Source: JBEKHI01 sp050012355 (GTDB taxonomy: Bacteria > Actinomycetota > Actinomycetes > Streptosporangiales > Streptosporangiaceae). From it: a stretch of 20,418 nt of DNA. Location of the stretch: positions 1 through 20,418 of the forward strand of contig JBEKHI010000269.1 of the NCBI GenBank assembly GCA_050012355.1, read 5' to 3'. The notes below the pieces were generated by a model that saw nothing but the letters and a program-made list of their open reading frames with translations, searched no databases and was not told where the DNA came from. Shown one piece after another: positions 1 to 7,039 of this stretch. Position 1 is the stretch's first letter, and the number at the start of each line of letters is the position of its first letter. The position numbers and the translations under genes were made by a program.

Positions 1-827
1 TCGGCGAACGACGAGCCGCACTGACTGTCCCGGTTCAGCGACCACATGGACACCCGGCCCAGATGGTTGGCGGCGACGAAAGACATCAGGCCGGAAGCGT
101 CGGAGACGGTGAAGTCTTCGTCGCGGATGTCGTTCTGGCCGATCATCACCGTCGCGCCGAGCCGCTGCCAGATCTGCTGCGACTTCAGGTGGATCCCGTA
201 CTCCGGGTACAGCGTGGTGAGTTGCGCGTGCGTCGCGTCCAGCGCGGACTCCTCCACATCGAAGGCCACCAGGTACCAGCGGTTCCCGGTGGCCACCAGC
301 CGGTACGGCTCCACGTGGCGGCGGGTCTCGTTCCCGGCGCTGTCGCGATACCCGAAACGCAGTCGCTCGCCCGAATGACACGCCTGCGCCAGCGAGGACA
401 GGTCCTCGTGGGCGACGGGGGAGCCGGGGATGGGGATCGTCGTTTTGAGAAAGGCTTCGACTTGGTGCCGGAGGCGAGCTGGCAGCACCTGGTCGATGGC
501 GGCGGCGGCGCGGGTGGCGGCGTCCGCGAGACCCCGCGCGGCGGCGAGGCGCAGCCCGATCGCGACCGCCACGGCGGAGTCGTCGTCCAGCAGCAGCGGC
601 GGAAGGCCCGACCGCGACGGGCCCAGCGCGTACCCGCCGTGCGGGCCGGGAGTCGCGGTGACCGGGTAGCCGAGCTCGCGCAGCCGGTCGATGTCCCGCC
701 GGATCGTGCGGCTGGTGACGTCGAGCCGGGCCGCCAGTTCGTCGCCGCGCCAGAACGGGCGGGAGGACAGCAACGGCAGCAGCCGCAGCAGCCGGCTCGC
801 TGTGGTTTCCGGCACGGACACCATCAT
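1..827 (-). CDS. WYL/HTH transcriptional regulator fused in frame to GH18 chitinase C-terminal segment (partial)
   Basis: The reading frame is open from an ATG at 827 (or 824) to the left edge of the window, at least 275 codons. Residues about 10-65 form a DeoR/YafY-type winged helix (TSRTIRRDIDRLRELGYPV, then GPHGGYALG). A linker and the start of a WYL ligand-binding domain follow (LRFGYRDSAGNE, HVEPYRLVATGNRWYLVAFD). At about residue 192 (near position 252) the WYL sequence stops and the frame continues as sequence like the last barrel strands of actinobacterial family 18 chitinases: LYPEYG, IWQRLGATVMIGQND, DFTVSDASGLMSF, VSMWSLNRDSQC. I checked codon phase on both sides of the junction and it is the same. 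The DinB neighbour is divergent, a common arrangement for WYL regulators. A deletion fusion, a recombination product or an assembly chimera are all possible. The regulator is probably non-functional unless the fusion is stable. The domain calls are firm; the biological meaning is not. Confidence 0.8.
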   Translation of the reverse strand, partial: MMVSVPETTASRLLRLLPLLSSRPFWRGDELAARLDVTSRTIRRDIDRLRELGYPVTATPGPHGGYALGPSRSGLPPLLLDDDSAVAVAIGLRLAAARGLADAATRAAAAIDQVLPARLRHQVEAFLKTTIPIPGSPVAHEDLSSLAQACHSGERLRFGYRDSAGNETRRHVEPYRLVATGNRWYLVAFDVEESALDATHAQLTTLYPEYGIHLKSQQIWQRLGATVMIGQNDIRDEDFTVSDASGLMSFVAANHLGRVSMWSLNRDSQCGSSFA

Positions 828-828
828 C

Positions 829-847
829 GCGGACCGATCCTGTCCGC
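829..847. promoter_or_regulatory. Inverted repeat between the divergent WYL and DinB genes
   Basis: GCGGAC at 829-834 and GTCCGC at 842-847 form a 6-bp inverted repeat around a 7-base centre inside the 42-bp region between two divergent starts. A WYL regulator commonly binds such a site to control itself and its neighbour. Only the symmetry and the position support this. Confidence 0.35.
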
Positions 848-856
848 AAAAGCCCC

Positions 857-862
857 TACGGT
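857..862 (+). promoter_or_regulatory. Candidate -10 box for leaderless DinB transcript
   Basis: TACGGT fits the actinobacterial TANNNT -10 consensus and lies exactly 7 bases before the ATG at 870. No Shine-Dalgarno sequence is visible, so transcription may begin at or next to the start codon. The same arrangement recurs at five other genes in the window. Confidence 0.45.
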
Positions 863-869
863 GAACCCC

Positions 870-1409
870 ATGACAAGGGAGCAACTGGCCGAGCAGCTGG
901 ACTGGCACTGGCGGGAGAACTTGCGGCCACGGCTGGACGGGCTGAGCGACGAGGAGTACTTCTGGGAGCCGGTGCGCGGCTGCTGGAGCATCCGGCCGCG
1001 CGGCACCTCGGCGGCGCCGATCTCGGATGGCGCGGGGGAGTACACGATGGACCGGGCCAGGCCCGCACCGGACCCGGCGCCGGTCACCACGATTGCCTGG
1101 CGGCTGGCCCACGTCACCGTCGGGTGCCTGGGAGCCAGAGCGGCCTCGCACTTCGGCGGCCCGGCGACCAGTTATGAAACGCACGCCTACGCGGGCACGG
1201 CGCAGGAGGCGCTGGCGCAGCTCGACACGGCCTACAAGGCCTGGATCGAAGGAGTGCTATCGGCCGACATGGCGAAGCCGATCGGTCCGGCCGAGGGGCC
1301 GTTCGCCGACTCGCCGATGTCCGAGCTCGTGCTGCACATCAACCGCGAGCTGATCCACCACGGTGCCGAGATCGCCCTGCTCCGCGACCTCTACCGCTGG
1401 AGGGACTGA
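870..1409 (+). CDS. DinB family protein (DinB_2 / DUF664-like)
   Basis: This 179-residue protein has the helical-bundle pattern of the DinB/YfiT superfamily: an N-terminal helix with LDWHWRENLRPRLDGLSDEEY, a central WRLAHVTVGCLG helix carrying a conserved-type histidine, and a C-terminal SELVLHINRELIHHGAEIALLRDLY helix with the paired histidines that often bind a metal. Members act as metal-dependent thiol S-transferases or have no known activity, and they are usually cytoplasmic. The ATG at 870 is chosen because the domain starts there and a TANNNT box lies 7 bases upstream; an in-frame GTG at 861 is the alternative. The frame is open upstream to position 63, but that stretch is antisense to the WYL gene and has no recognisable domain. 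The substrate is unknown. Confidence 0.85.
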   Translation: MTREQLAEQLDWHWRENLRPRLDGLSDEEYFWEPVRGCWSIRPRGTSAAPISDGAGEYTMDRARPAPDPAPVTTIAWRLAHVTVGCLGARAASHFGGPATSYETHAYAGTAQEALAQLDTAYKAWIEGVLSADMAKPIGPAEGPFADSPMSELVLHINRELIHHGAEIALLRDLYRWRD

Positions 1410-1423
1410 GCAAGCGGCCCATG

Positions 1424-1470
1424 GATGGCCCACCGCTGGCGTTAAAGCTCTATCGATGACCCATCGCTGG
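1424..1470. repeat. Two copies of a short dispersed repeat (GATGGCCCACCGCTGG type)
   Basis: Copy A at 1424-1442 and a diverged copy B at 1455-1470 (GATGACCCATCGCTGG) lie 31 bases apart, after the DinB gene and before the riboflavin leader. A third copy at 20210-20228 matches copy A at 18 of 19 bases. The complement of copy B contains CCAGCGATGG, which also occurs at 20205-20214, so the family looks palindromic and REP-like. Confidence 0.55.
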
Positions 1471-1541
1471 GGTGGGGATCGAGCCAACCGGGCGTTCCGC
1501 CAGGAATACCTCGTGTGGCACACTGGTTCAAGCAAGACAAA

Positions 1542-1671
1542 GCGTGCTCCGGGGTCGGTGAAACTCCGAACCGGCGGTTATAGTCCGCGACCCGGCTGCC
1601 AAGCAAGGCGGCTGGCTGACCCGGTGAAATTCCGGGACCGACGGTTAAAGTCCGGATGGGAGGTAGCACGC
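1542..1671 (+). promoter_or_regulatory. FMN riboswitch (RFN element)
   Basis: The basal P1 helix is formed by GCGTGCT at 1542-1548 and its exact complement AGCACGC at 1665-1671. Between them lie the conserved RFN blocks: GGTGAAACTCCGAACCGGCG, then TTATAGTCCGCGAC, a variable arm, CCGGTGAAATTCCGGGACCG, ACGGTTAAAGTCCGGATGGG and AGG. This is the FMN-sensing aptamer of riboflavin biosynthesis and transport genes. It ends 110 bases before the ribE start, so FMN is expected to shut off the rib operon either at transcription or by hiding the ribosome binding site. Confidence 0.97.
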
Positions 1672-1742
1672 GCGCGGCCCGCGCTGCCGCGGCTCGCCCA
1701 TGACGGGCGTGCCCGCGACACGCGACCCCGTGGCAACCCTCG

Positions 1743-1775
1743 GAGCCCGTGTCGGCCATCGGGCTCGAAGGAGGA
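1743..1775 (+). promoter_or_regulatory. Hairpin abutting the ribE ribosome binding site (riboswitch expression platform candidate)
   Basis: GAGCCCG at 1743-1749 pairs with CGGGCTC at 1760-1766 around a 10-base loop, directly before the strong AAGGAGGAG ribosome binding site at 1768-1776 of the GTG start at 1782. No run of T follows, so it is not an intrinsic terminator. It is better placed to influence translation initiation. Confidence 0.4.
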
Positions 1776-1781
1776 GCGCGG

Positions 1782-2387
1782 GTGTTCACGGGAATCGTAG
1801 AGGACCTTGGCGAGATCGTTGAGGTCGAAGAACTCACTGAAGCTGCGCGGATCACGATCCGCAGCGCGGTAGTCACCGAAGACGCGAGACTTGGCGACTC
1901 GATCGCCGTCAACGGCGTCTGTCTCACTGTGACATCGGTCACCGATGGCACCTTCACGGCGGACGTCATGCGCGAGACGCTCGACCGGTCCAGCCTGAGT
2001 AAGGCACACCCCAAAGACCAGGTCAACCTGGAGCGTTCCGTCCGGCTCAGCGACCGGCTCGGCGGGCATCTGGTCCAGGGCCACGTCGACGCCACCGGCA
2101 TCATCCAGCAACGGACTCCCGCCGAGCACTGGGAGATCGTCGCCATCACGCTCCCGGAGAGCATCAGCCGCTACGTCGTGGAGAAGGGCTCGATCTCCGT
2201 CGACGGCATCAGCCTGACCGTGTCGAACATCACGGACGATCGTTTTGAGGTCAGTCTCATCCCAGAAACCCTCAAACGCACCACGCTGGGCGTTAAACAG
2301 CCAGGAGATGCTGTGAACCTAGAGGTCGACGTCATCGGGAAGTACGTGGAGCGCCTGCTCAGCGAGGGCAAGGAGGGTCAGCGATGA
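1782..2387 (+). CDS. ribE: Riboflavin synthase, alpha chain
   Basis: This 201-residue enzyme dismutates two 6,7-dimethyl-8-ribityllumazines into riboflavin and 5-amino-6-ribitylamino-uracil. It shows both lumazine-binding repeats. The first has MFTGIVEDLG at the very N-terminus, SIAVNGVCLTV, MRETLDRSSL and GGHLVQGHVD. The second has KGSISVDGISLTV, IPETLKRTTLG and VNLEVDVIGKYVERLL. The length is normal. The GTG at 1782 is chosen because MFTGIVE is the universal N-terminus and AAGGAGGAG lies 6 bases upstream. It is the first gene after the FMN riboswitch and overlaps ribBA by four bases (ATGA), so the two are translationally coupled. Some literature calls this subunit RibC. Confidence 0.97.
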   Translation: MFTGIVEDLGEIVEVEELTEAARITIRSAVVTEDARLGDSIAVNGVCLTVTSVTDGTFTADVMRETLDRSSLSKAHPKDQVNLERSVRLSDRLGGHLVQGHVDATGIIQQRTPAEHWEIVAITLPESISRYVVEKGSISVDGISLTVSNITDDRFEVSLIPETLKRTTLGVKQPGDAVNLEVDVIGKYVERLLSEGKEGQR

Positions 2388-3598
2388 TGGACGAGGTCAG
2401 CCGCGCGATAGAGGACATCGCCGCGGGCCGCCCGGTTGTAGTAGTGGACGACGAGGACCGGGAGAACGAAGGCGACGTCATCTTCGCCGCCAGCAAAGCC
2501 ACGCCCGAGCTCCTAAGCTTCGCCATCAGGTACGCGCGCGGCCTGATCTGCGTGCCGATGCTCGGCGGGGACCTGGACCGGCTGAACCTGCCCCAGATGA
2601 CCAGCCGCAACCAGGAGCACATGGGAACCGCGTTCACGATAAGCGTGGACGCCGCTGACGGCATCACGACCGGCATCTCGGCGGCCGACCGGGCGCGGAC
2701 GATACGCCTGCTCGCCAGCCAGGAAACCACCGCCGACGACCTGGTTCGCCCTGGGCACCTGTTCCCGCTGCGGTACCGGGACGGCGGGGTGCTGGCCAGG
2801 CGCGGCCACACCGAGGCCGCCGTGGACCTAGCCAAGATGGCCGGGCTGCCGCCGGCCGGTGTCGTGGTCGAGATCCTCAACGAGGACGGCACGATGGCCC
2901 GGCTTCCCCAGCTGCGCGAGTTCGCTGACACCCACGGCCTCGCGCTGATCTCCATCGAGCAGCTGGTGGAATACCGCCGCCGCACCGAGACGCTCGTGAC
3001 CCGGGTCGCTGACACCCGGCTGCCCAACGCCCACGGCCAGTGGCGCGCGATCGGTTACCGTTCTCACCCCGACGGCGCCGAACACATCGCTTTGGTCCTC
3101 GGCGACCTCGGTGACGGCACCGACGTGCTCACCCGGGTGCATTCTGAGTGCCTGACCGGCGACGTCTTCGGCTCGCAGCGCTGCGATTGCGGGGCGCAGC
3201 TGGACGCCGCGATGTCGGCCATCGCTCAGGAGGGCAGGGGAGCGATCCTCTACCTGCGCGGCCACGAGGGCCGGGGCATCGGCCTGCTCAGCAAGCTGCG
3301 GGCATACGAACTGCAGGACGAGGGTGACGACACGGTGGACGCGAACCTCAAGCTCGGGCTGCCGGTGGACGCGCGGGACTTCTCGGTGGCGGCTCATCTC
3401 TTGTGCGACCTTGGCGTCAAGTCCGTCCGGCTGCTGACCAACAACCCGGCCAAGGTGGACGGACTGGTCGCGCACGGCGTCGGGGTCGAGCGTGTCGCGC
3501 TGCCACCCATGGCGACGCCGCACAACCTGCGGTACCTTACGGCCAAGAGGGACCGCCTCGGACACAGCATTGATCTTGCGGGAGAGAAAACGGCATGA
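2384..3598 (+). CDS. ribBA: Bifunctional 3,4-dihydroxy-2-butanone-4-phosphate synthase / GTP cyclohydrolase II
   Basis: This 404-residue two-domain protein supplies both riboflavin precursors. The N-terminal RibB domain (about residues 5-200) makes 3,4-dihydroxy-2-butanone 4-phosphate from ribulose 5-phosphate and shows DDEDRENEGD (residues 22-31), RYARGLICVPM, DGITTGISAADRA and RPGHLFPLR followed by GHTEAAVDLA. The C-terminal RibA domain opens GTP and shows the zinc cysteines in SECLTGDVFGSQRCDCGAQ, the catalytic-loop RGHEGRGIGL, DTVDANLKLGLPVDARDF and LLTNNPAKVDGL. Key residues of both halves are present, so both should be active. It overlaps ribE by ATGA at 2384-2387 and ribH by ATGA at 3595-3598. 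No ribD gene lies in the cluster, so the deaminase/reductase step must be encoded elsewhere. Confidence 0.97.
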   Translation: MMDEVSRAIEDIAAGRPVVVVDDEDRENEGDVIFAASKATPELLSFAIRYARGLICVPMLGGDLDRLNLPQMTSRNQEHMGTAFTISVDAADGITTGISAADRARTIRLLASQETTADDLVRPGHLFPLRYRDGGVLARRGHTEAAVDLAKMAGLPPAGVVVEILNEDGTMARLPQLREFADTHGLALISIEQLVEYRRRTETLVTRVADTRLPNAHGQWRAIGYRSHPDGAEHIALVLGDLGDGTDVLTRVHSECLTGDVFGSQRCDCGAQLDAAMSAIAQEGRGAILYLRGHEGRGIGLLSKLRAYELQDEGDDTVDANLKLGLPVDARDFSVAAHLLCDLGVKSVRLLTNNPAKVDGLVAHGVGVERVALPPMATPHNLRYLTAKRDRLGHSIDLAGEKTA

Positions 3599-4122
3599 GC
3601 GGTGAAGGCCGGCCAGACTCCGAAGTCGTCGACGCGGCCGGCCTGACGCTGGCCATCGTAGGTACCCGCTGGCACGCCGAGATCACCGACTCCCTGGTGG
3701 AGCGCGCGGCGGCCGCTGCCAAGGAATGCGGGGTCGATGACCTGCTGGTGGTCCGGGTCGCCGGCGCGATCGAGCTGCCGGTTGTCGCCGCCGAGCTGAC
3801 AAAGCACTACGACGCCGTAGCATGCGTGGGCGCCGTTATCAGGGGTGGCACGCCGCACTTCGAGTATGTCTGCGATGCCATAACGATGGGACTGACTCGG
3901 GCCGCGCTCGACTCGGGCACTCCGGTGGGCAACGGGGTCCTGACCTGTGACACAATTGAGCAGGCTCGTGACCGAAGCGGGCTCCCCGGCAGTAACGAGG
4001 ACAAGGGATGGGAGGCGGCCGTGGCGGCGCTCGACACCGCACTGCTGCTGCACTCCATCCGCTGCGGCAAGGCGCATCAGCATCCCAGCTCGCATACCTC
4101 GGCGGCCTCCACACGCCGGTAA
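3595..4122 (+). CDS. ribH: 6,7-dimethyl-8-ribityllumazine synthase
   Basis: This 175-residue enzyme condenses 5-amino-6-ribitylamino-uracil with the RibB product to make lumazine, the substrate of RibE, and normally assembles as a pentamer or icosahedral capsid. Visible motifs are IVGTRWHAEITDSLVERA (a tryptophan stacks on the ring in actinobacterial members), RVAGAIELPVVAAEL, VGAVIRGGTPHFEYV with the catalytic histidine, and TPVGNGVLTCDTIEQARDRSG. A serine- and histidine-rich tail of about 15 residues follows the domain. The start codon overlaps the ribBA stop. It is the last gene of the operon; a 128-base gap with a palindromic site separates it from hisG. Confidence 0.96.
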   Translation: MSGEGRPDSEVVDAAGLTLAIVGTRWHAEITDSLVERAAAAAKECGVDDLLVVRVAGAIELPVVAAELTKHYDAVACVGAVIRGGTPHFEYVCDAITMGLTRAALDSGTPVGNGVLTCDTIEQARDRSGLPGSNEDKGWEAAVAALDTALLLHSIRCGKAHQHPSSHTSAASTRR

Positions 4123-4141
4123 GACCCGTCTCACGCCAACT

Positions 4142-4189
4142 GTCGATGTGACATCGACCGGCATAGAGCGCGGTCAATGTCACATCGAC
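4142..4189. promoter_or_regulatory. Operator-like palindrome plus spaced second copy upstream of hisG
   Basis: GTCGATGTGACATCGAC at 4142-4158 is a perfect 17-bp palindrome with one central base. At 4177-4189 the sequence ATGTCACATCGAC repeats the right part with one difference, the two copies starting 32 bp apart, about three helical turns. No gene lies here. A dimeric regulator of hisG, or of the ribH-hisG junction, is the simplest explanation. Confidence 0.5.
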
Positions 4190-4250
4190 AACTTGCGTGC
4201 GGTCGCCGCCGCCCCCAGCCGATCATTCCGACTGACGAATGGGATTCCCC

Positions 4251-5126
4251 ATGCTTTCGCTTGTCCTGCCCAAGGGCTCGCTGGAACGAGCCACCCTTGA
4301 CCTGTTCGACGCCGCTGACCTGACCGTGCAGCGGCGATCCGACCGCGACTACCACGCCTCGATCGATGACCCTCGGATCGACCGGGTGCGTTTTCTGCGT
4401 CCGCAGGAGATCCCCACCTACATCGAGCGCGGGCTGTTCGACCTCGGCATCACCGGCCGGGACTGGATCAGCGAGACCGAGTCCGAGGTCGTCTCGCTTG
4501 GTGAGCTGCAGTACTCCAAAGCCACCTCCAACCCGGTACGGGTGGTGCTCGCCGTGCCGGAGAACGCCCCGTGGCGGTCGGCCGCCGACCTGCCGGAGGG
4601 CATCCGCATCTCCACCGAGTTCCCGTCGCTGACCGCGCGTTTCCTCGCCGAGCACGGAGTCAAGGCGGATGTCGTACCGTCCTACGGCGCCACCGAGGCG
4701 AAGGTCCCGGACATCGTGGACGCCATCGTCGACCTCACCGAGACTGGCTCCTCGCTGCGCAAGAACGGGCTGCGCATCCTGGAGACGCTGCTCACCAGCT
4801 ACACCGAGCTGATCGCGACCCGCGCGGCCTACGAGGACCCGGAAAAGCGCGGCGCGATGGAGGACATCCAGCTGCTGCTGCGCGGCGCGATCCAGGCCCG
4901 CGGCAACGTGCTGCTCAAGCTCAACGTGCCGTCGGACAAGCTGGCCGGCGTTACCGAGATGCTGCCCGCCATGTCGTCCCCGACGATCACCACCCTGGCC
5001 AGCGGCTCGATGAACGCGGTGGAGACCGTGGTGCCCAAGCGTGGCGTCAACACGCTGATCCCGGCGCTTAAGGCGGCGGGTGCGCAGGACATCCTGGAAA
5101 TCCCGATTTCCAAAATCGTGGAATGA
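4251..5126 (+). CDS. hisG: ATP phosphoribosyltransferase, long form
   Basis: This enzyme starts histidine biosynthesis by joining ATP to PRPP. The roughly 291-residue product has the periplasmic-binding-protein-like catalytic domain with LVLPKGSLERATLDLF at the N-terminus, VRFLRPQEIPTYIERGLFDL, LGITGRDWI and the PRPP-binding loop IVDLTETGSSLRKNGL. A C-terminal ACT-like regulatory domain (about the last 80 residues, LLKLNVPSDKLAGVTEMLPA to ILEIPISKIVE) marks the long, histidine-inhibited, HisZ-independent form. I chose the ATG at 4251 because the first beta strand begins there; the in-frame ATG at 4239 is equally possible, as neither has a clear ribosome binding site. The N-terminal LVLPKGSLERATLD differs from the usual actinomycete form (typically VPNKGSLS), so replacement by transfer is possible. 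The customary upstream hisE is missing. Confidence 0.94.
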   Translation: MLSLVLPKGSLERATLDLFDAADLTVQRRSDRDYHASIDDPRIDRVRFLRPQEIPTYIERGLFDLGITGRDWISETESEVVSLGELQYSKATSNPVRVVLAVPENAPWRSAADLPEGIRISTEFPSLTARFLAEHGVKADVVPSYGATEAKVPDIVDAIVDLTETGSSLRKNGLRILETLLTSYTELIATRAAYEDPEKRGAMEDIQLLLRGAIQARGNVLLKLNVPSDKLAGVTEMLPAMSSPTITTLASGSMNAVETVVPKRGVNTLIPALKAAGAQDILEIPISKIVE

Positions 5127-5136
5127 AATTTGTACT

Positions 5137-5167
5137 CGACCACAGCCGTCCGCTGAGGGGCTGGTCG
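5137..5167 (+). terminator. Possible hairpin terminator after hisG
   Basis: CGACC at 5137-5141 and AGCC at 5144-5147 pair with GGCT and GGTCG at 5159-5167 around an 11-base loop with a small bulge. A short T-rich stretch (ATTTTCC) follows. It lies just after the hisG stop and before the next promoter. The T-run is weak, so the call is tentative. Confidence 0.35.
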
Positions 5168-5184
5168 GCGAGATTTTCCGGATA

Positions 5185-5190
5185 TAGCGT
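5185..5190 (+). promoter_or_regulatory. Candidate -10 box for leaderless xdhC-like transcript
   Basis: TAGCGT matches TANNNT and ends 6 bases before the GTG at 5197. There is no ribosome binding site upstream of that GTG, so a leaderless transcript is likely. Confidence 0.4.
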
Positions 5191-5196
5191 GAATAC

Positions 5197-6318
5197 GTGC
5201 GTGACATCCTCGGCAGTATCGCCAAGTGGTGGGCGGATGATGAACCGTTCGCCTTGGCGACTGTGGTGCGCACGTTTCACAGTGCCCCGCGCGACCCGGG
5301 TGCCGCACTCGCCGTTTCGGCTGTCGACGAGGTAACCGGAAGCCTCTCCGGCGGGTGTGTCGAGGGCGCGGTCTACGAGCTCGGCCGGTCCGTCAGGGAG
5401 ACCGGCGGGCCGGTGCTCGAGACCTACGGGGTGAGCGACCACGACGCGTTCGCTGTCGGTCTGACCTGCGGCGGCACCATCGACGTGTTTGTCGAACGGA
5501 TCGACCAGCAGAGCTTTCCCGAACTCGGTGACATCGCCGCGGGGGTGGAGCACGGCGAGCCGGTCGCCGTCGCGACCGTGATCTCGGGTCCGGGTGCGAT
5601 CGGTGCCCGGCGAGTGATCTGGTCCGGGCCTGGCCGCTCCACCGGGACGCTCGGCGCTGGCGACCGGCTCGATGCCGCCGTCGACGATGACGCGCGGGGG
5701 ATGCTCGCTCAGGGGCTGACTGGAATTCGTCGTTATGGCAAAAATGGAGAACGGCGCGGGGATGAACTTGCCGTGTTCGTGAATTCCTTCGCGCCGCCGC
5801 CGCGGATGCTGGTATTCGGCGCGATCGACTTCGCCGCCGCCGTCGCGCGGGTCGGCAAGTTTCTCGGCTACCGCGTGACCGTCTGCGACGCCCGCGGCGT
5901 CTTCGCCACCCCTGCCAGGTTTCCCGACGCCGACGAGGTGATCGTGGACTGGCCGCATCGTTTTCTCGCCAAAACGGCGGTCGACACTCGCACGGTCATC
6001 TGCGTTCTCACCCACGACCCGAAGTTCGATATCCCGGTCCTCGAGGTCGCGCTACGTACCCCCGCTGGCTACGTGGGCGCGATGGGCAGCCGGCGTACGC
6101 ACGCGGACCGGCTTGACCGGCTACGCGAGGCTGGGCTAAGCGAGAGCGAGCTGTCCCGGCTGCGGTCGCCGATCGGCCTCGACCTCGGGGCTCGTACCCC
6201 GGAGGAGACGGCGGTGTCCATCGCCGCCGAGTTGATCAGGCTCCGCTGGGGCGGCACCGGCCAGGCGCTCACCGACACCCTGGGCCGCATCCACCACGAG
6301 ATCGCGTCAGCTGGGTGA
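5197..6318 (+). CDS. XdhC/CoxI family molybdenum-cofactor insertion protein
   Basis: The 373-residue protein belongs to the XdhC family, which binds molybdenum cofactor, helps its sulfuration and hands it to xanthine dehydrogenase or CO-dehydrogenase-type hydroxylases. The N-terminal XdhC/CoxI domain shows SLSGGCVEGAVYE (residues 49-61) and LTCGGTIDVFVE (89-100). The C-terminal Rossmann-like XdhC_C domain shows MLVFGAIDFAAAVARVGKFL, VTVCDAR, YVGAMGSRRTHADRL and SPIGLDLGARTPEETAVSIAAE. In the Rossmann loop the usual GAGH-type sequence reads GAID. The GTG start is set by domain alignment and the TANNNT box 6 bases upstream. No molybdoenzyme gene lies in the window, but a MocA-like nucleotidyltransferase follows after an intervening toxin-antitoxin pair. 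The 3' end overlaps the convergent vapC-like gene by 12 bases. Confidence 0.93.
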   Translation: MRDILGSIAKWWADDEPFALATVVRTFHSAPRDPGAALAVSAVDEVTGSLSGGCVEGAVYELGRSVRETGGPVLETYGVSDHDAFAVGLTCGGTIDVFVERIDQQSFPELGDIAAGVEHGEPVAVATVISGPGAIGARRVIWSGPGRSTGTLGAGDRLDAAVDDDARGMLAQGLTGIRRYGKNGERRGDELAVFVNSFAPPPRMLVFGAIDFAAAVARVGKFLGYRVTVCDARGVFATPARFPDADEVIVDWPHRFLAKTAVDTRTVICVLTHDPKFDIPVLEVALRTPAGYVGAMGSRRTHADRLDRLREAGLSESELSRLRSPIGLDLGARTPEETAVSIAAELIRLRWGGTGQALTDTLGRIHHEIASAG

Positions 6319-6687
6319 GAGCAGCGTCAGTTCCGGATCGATCGCGCGGATATCGTCCGGATCGCTGGTGATGACCGGATGGCCCCGGTCGCGGGCGCAG
6401 AGAGCGACCGAGATGTCGACGATGTCCCGGTGGCCGCAGACTGCGGACCGCGCTCCGGCCCGCAGGGCCTGTTTCCGGTCTAGCGGGACGACCTGCGTGA
6501 TCGATGCGCTGAGCAGACGGGCGATTCGCGTTTGCCGTGCTCCGCCGCGCCAGGCTTGCGCGAGCACACCAGCGGGGATCGCCAGTTGGGCGCGATCCGC
6601 CAGTACCTGTTCGACCAGAGCCCTCATACGGCTACTTCCCGACTCGAGCGCGATGAGCGCACCAGTGTCGAGAGTCGCACCGGTCAT
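6307..6687 (-). CDS. PIN-domain toxin, VapC-like
   Basis: The 126-residue protein is a PIN-domain ribonuclease, expected to cleave RNA when its antitoxin is lost. The metal-binding acidic pattern is visible: D7 in ATLDTGALIALE, D91 in HRDIVDISVALCARDRG and D109 in VITSDPDDI. The second position, often glutamate, reads Q44 in IPAGVLAQAWRGG, a variant I know from related actinomycete PIN proteins. The ATG at 6687 overlaps the antitoxin stop by four bases (6684-6687), the classic antitoxin-first, coupled arrangement. The 3' end overlaps xdhC-like by 12 bases. An upstream in-frame start at 6717 would add ten residues with no family support. Confidence 0.9.
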   Translation of the reverse strand: MTGATLDTGALIALESGSSRMRALVEQVLADRAQLAIPAGVLAQAWRGGARQTRIARLLSASITQVVPLDRKQALRAGARSAVCGHRDIVDISVALCARDRGHPVITSDPDDIRAIDPELTLLSPS

Positions 6688-6917
6688 TGGTCGATCCCTA
6701 GGGCGCGTCGAGCCCATGCCCGGTCGGCCTCAGTCGGCGGACCGTACTCCTCGTTCATCTCGGCCAGCATGTCGGCTAGGTCTTCGTCCGCGTCGCGGCG
6801 CGCGAGCGCCTGGGATATGTACGCGGACACCGAGGCTGCCTGTCCGTCGGCGACGGCCTGGCGCGCCGCCTTGACCTGCTCCTCGGGCAGAGTGATGGCG
6901 ATCTTCTTGCGCGTCAT
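6684..6917 (-). CDS. VapB-like ribbon-helix-helix antitoxin
   Basis: This 77-residue protein has an N-terminal ribbon-helix-helix DNA-binding region (KKIAITLPEEQVKAARQAV, then SVSAYISQALARR) and an acidic C-terminal tail (DEDLADMLAEMNEEYG) that would wrap the toxin. It should neutralise the PIN toxin next to it and repress its own promoter. I chose the ATG at 6917 because TATGAT lies 7 bases upstream on this strand and no ribosome binding site is seen; ATG at 6929 would add MIDG. Two GGTATGA direct repeats overlapping that -10 box are candidate self-binding half-sites. Confidence 0.88.
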   Translation of the reverse strand: MTRKKIAITLPEEQVKAARQAVADGQAASVSAYISQALARRDADEDLADMLAEMNEEYGPPTEADRAWARRALGIDQ

Positions 6918-6924
6918 ACCATCT

Positions 6925-6930
6925 ATCATA
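6925..6930 (-). promoter_or_regulatory. Candidate -10 box of the vapBC-like promoter
   Basis: On the reverse strand TATGAT (one change from TATAAT) lies 7 bases before the ATG at 6917. It sits between GGTATGA direct repeats at about 6932-6926 and 6920-6914, consistent with an autoregulated leaderless promoter. Confidence 0.5.
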
Positions 6931-7039
6931 CCAACCACGGTGGCTCCGCTCCTCGTCGGCTTACCTGGCGTATTCGGCAAGATACTCCGGGACACTGACA
7001 TTTCCGGGGCATCCTTGATGGGGGAGGAGGCGCGGGCGG

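Noticed and set aside
63..869. N-terminal extension of the DinB frame back to position 63
   Set aside because: It is antisense to the WYL regulator and adds nothing like the DinB family.
2828..3565. A 245-codon open frame on the reverse strand inside ribBA
   Set aside because: It is antisense to a fully conserved enzyme, its sequence has no domain character, and such frames are common in high-GC DNA.
4131..6015. Long reverse-strand frames (380 and 315 codons) across hisG and xdhC-like
   Set aside because: They run antisense to conserved genes, are rich in Arg, Gly and His, and match no family I know.
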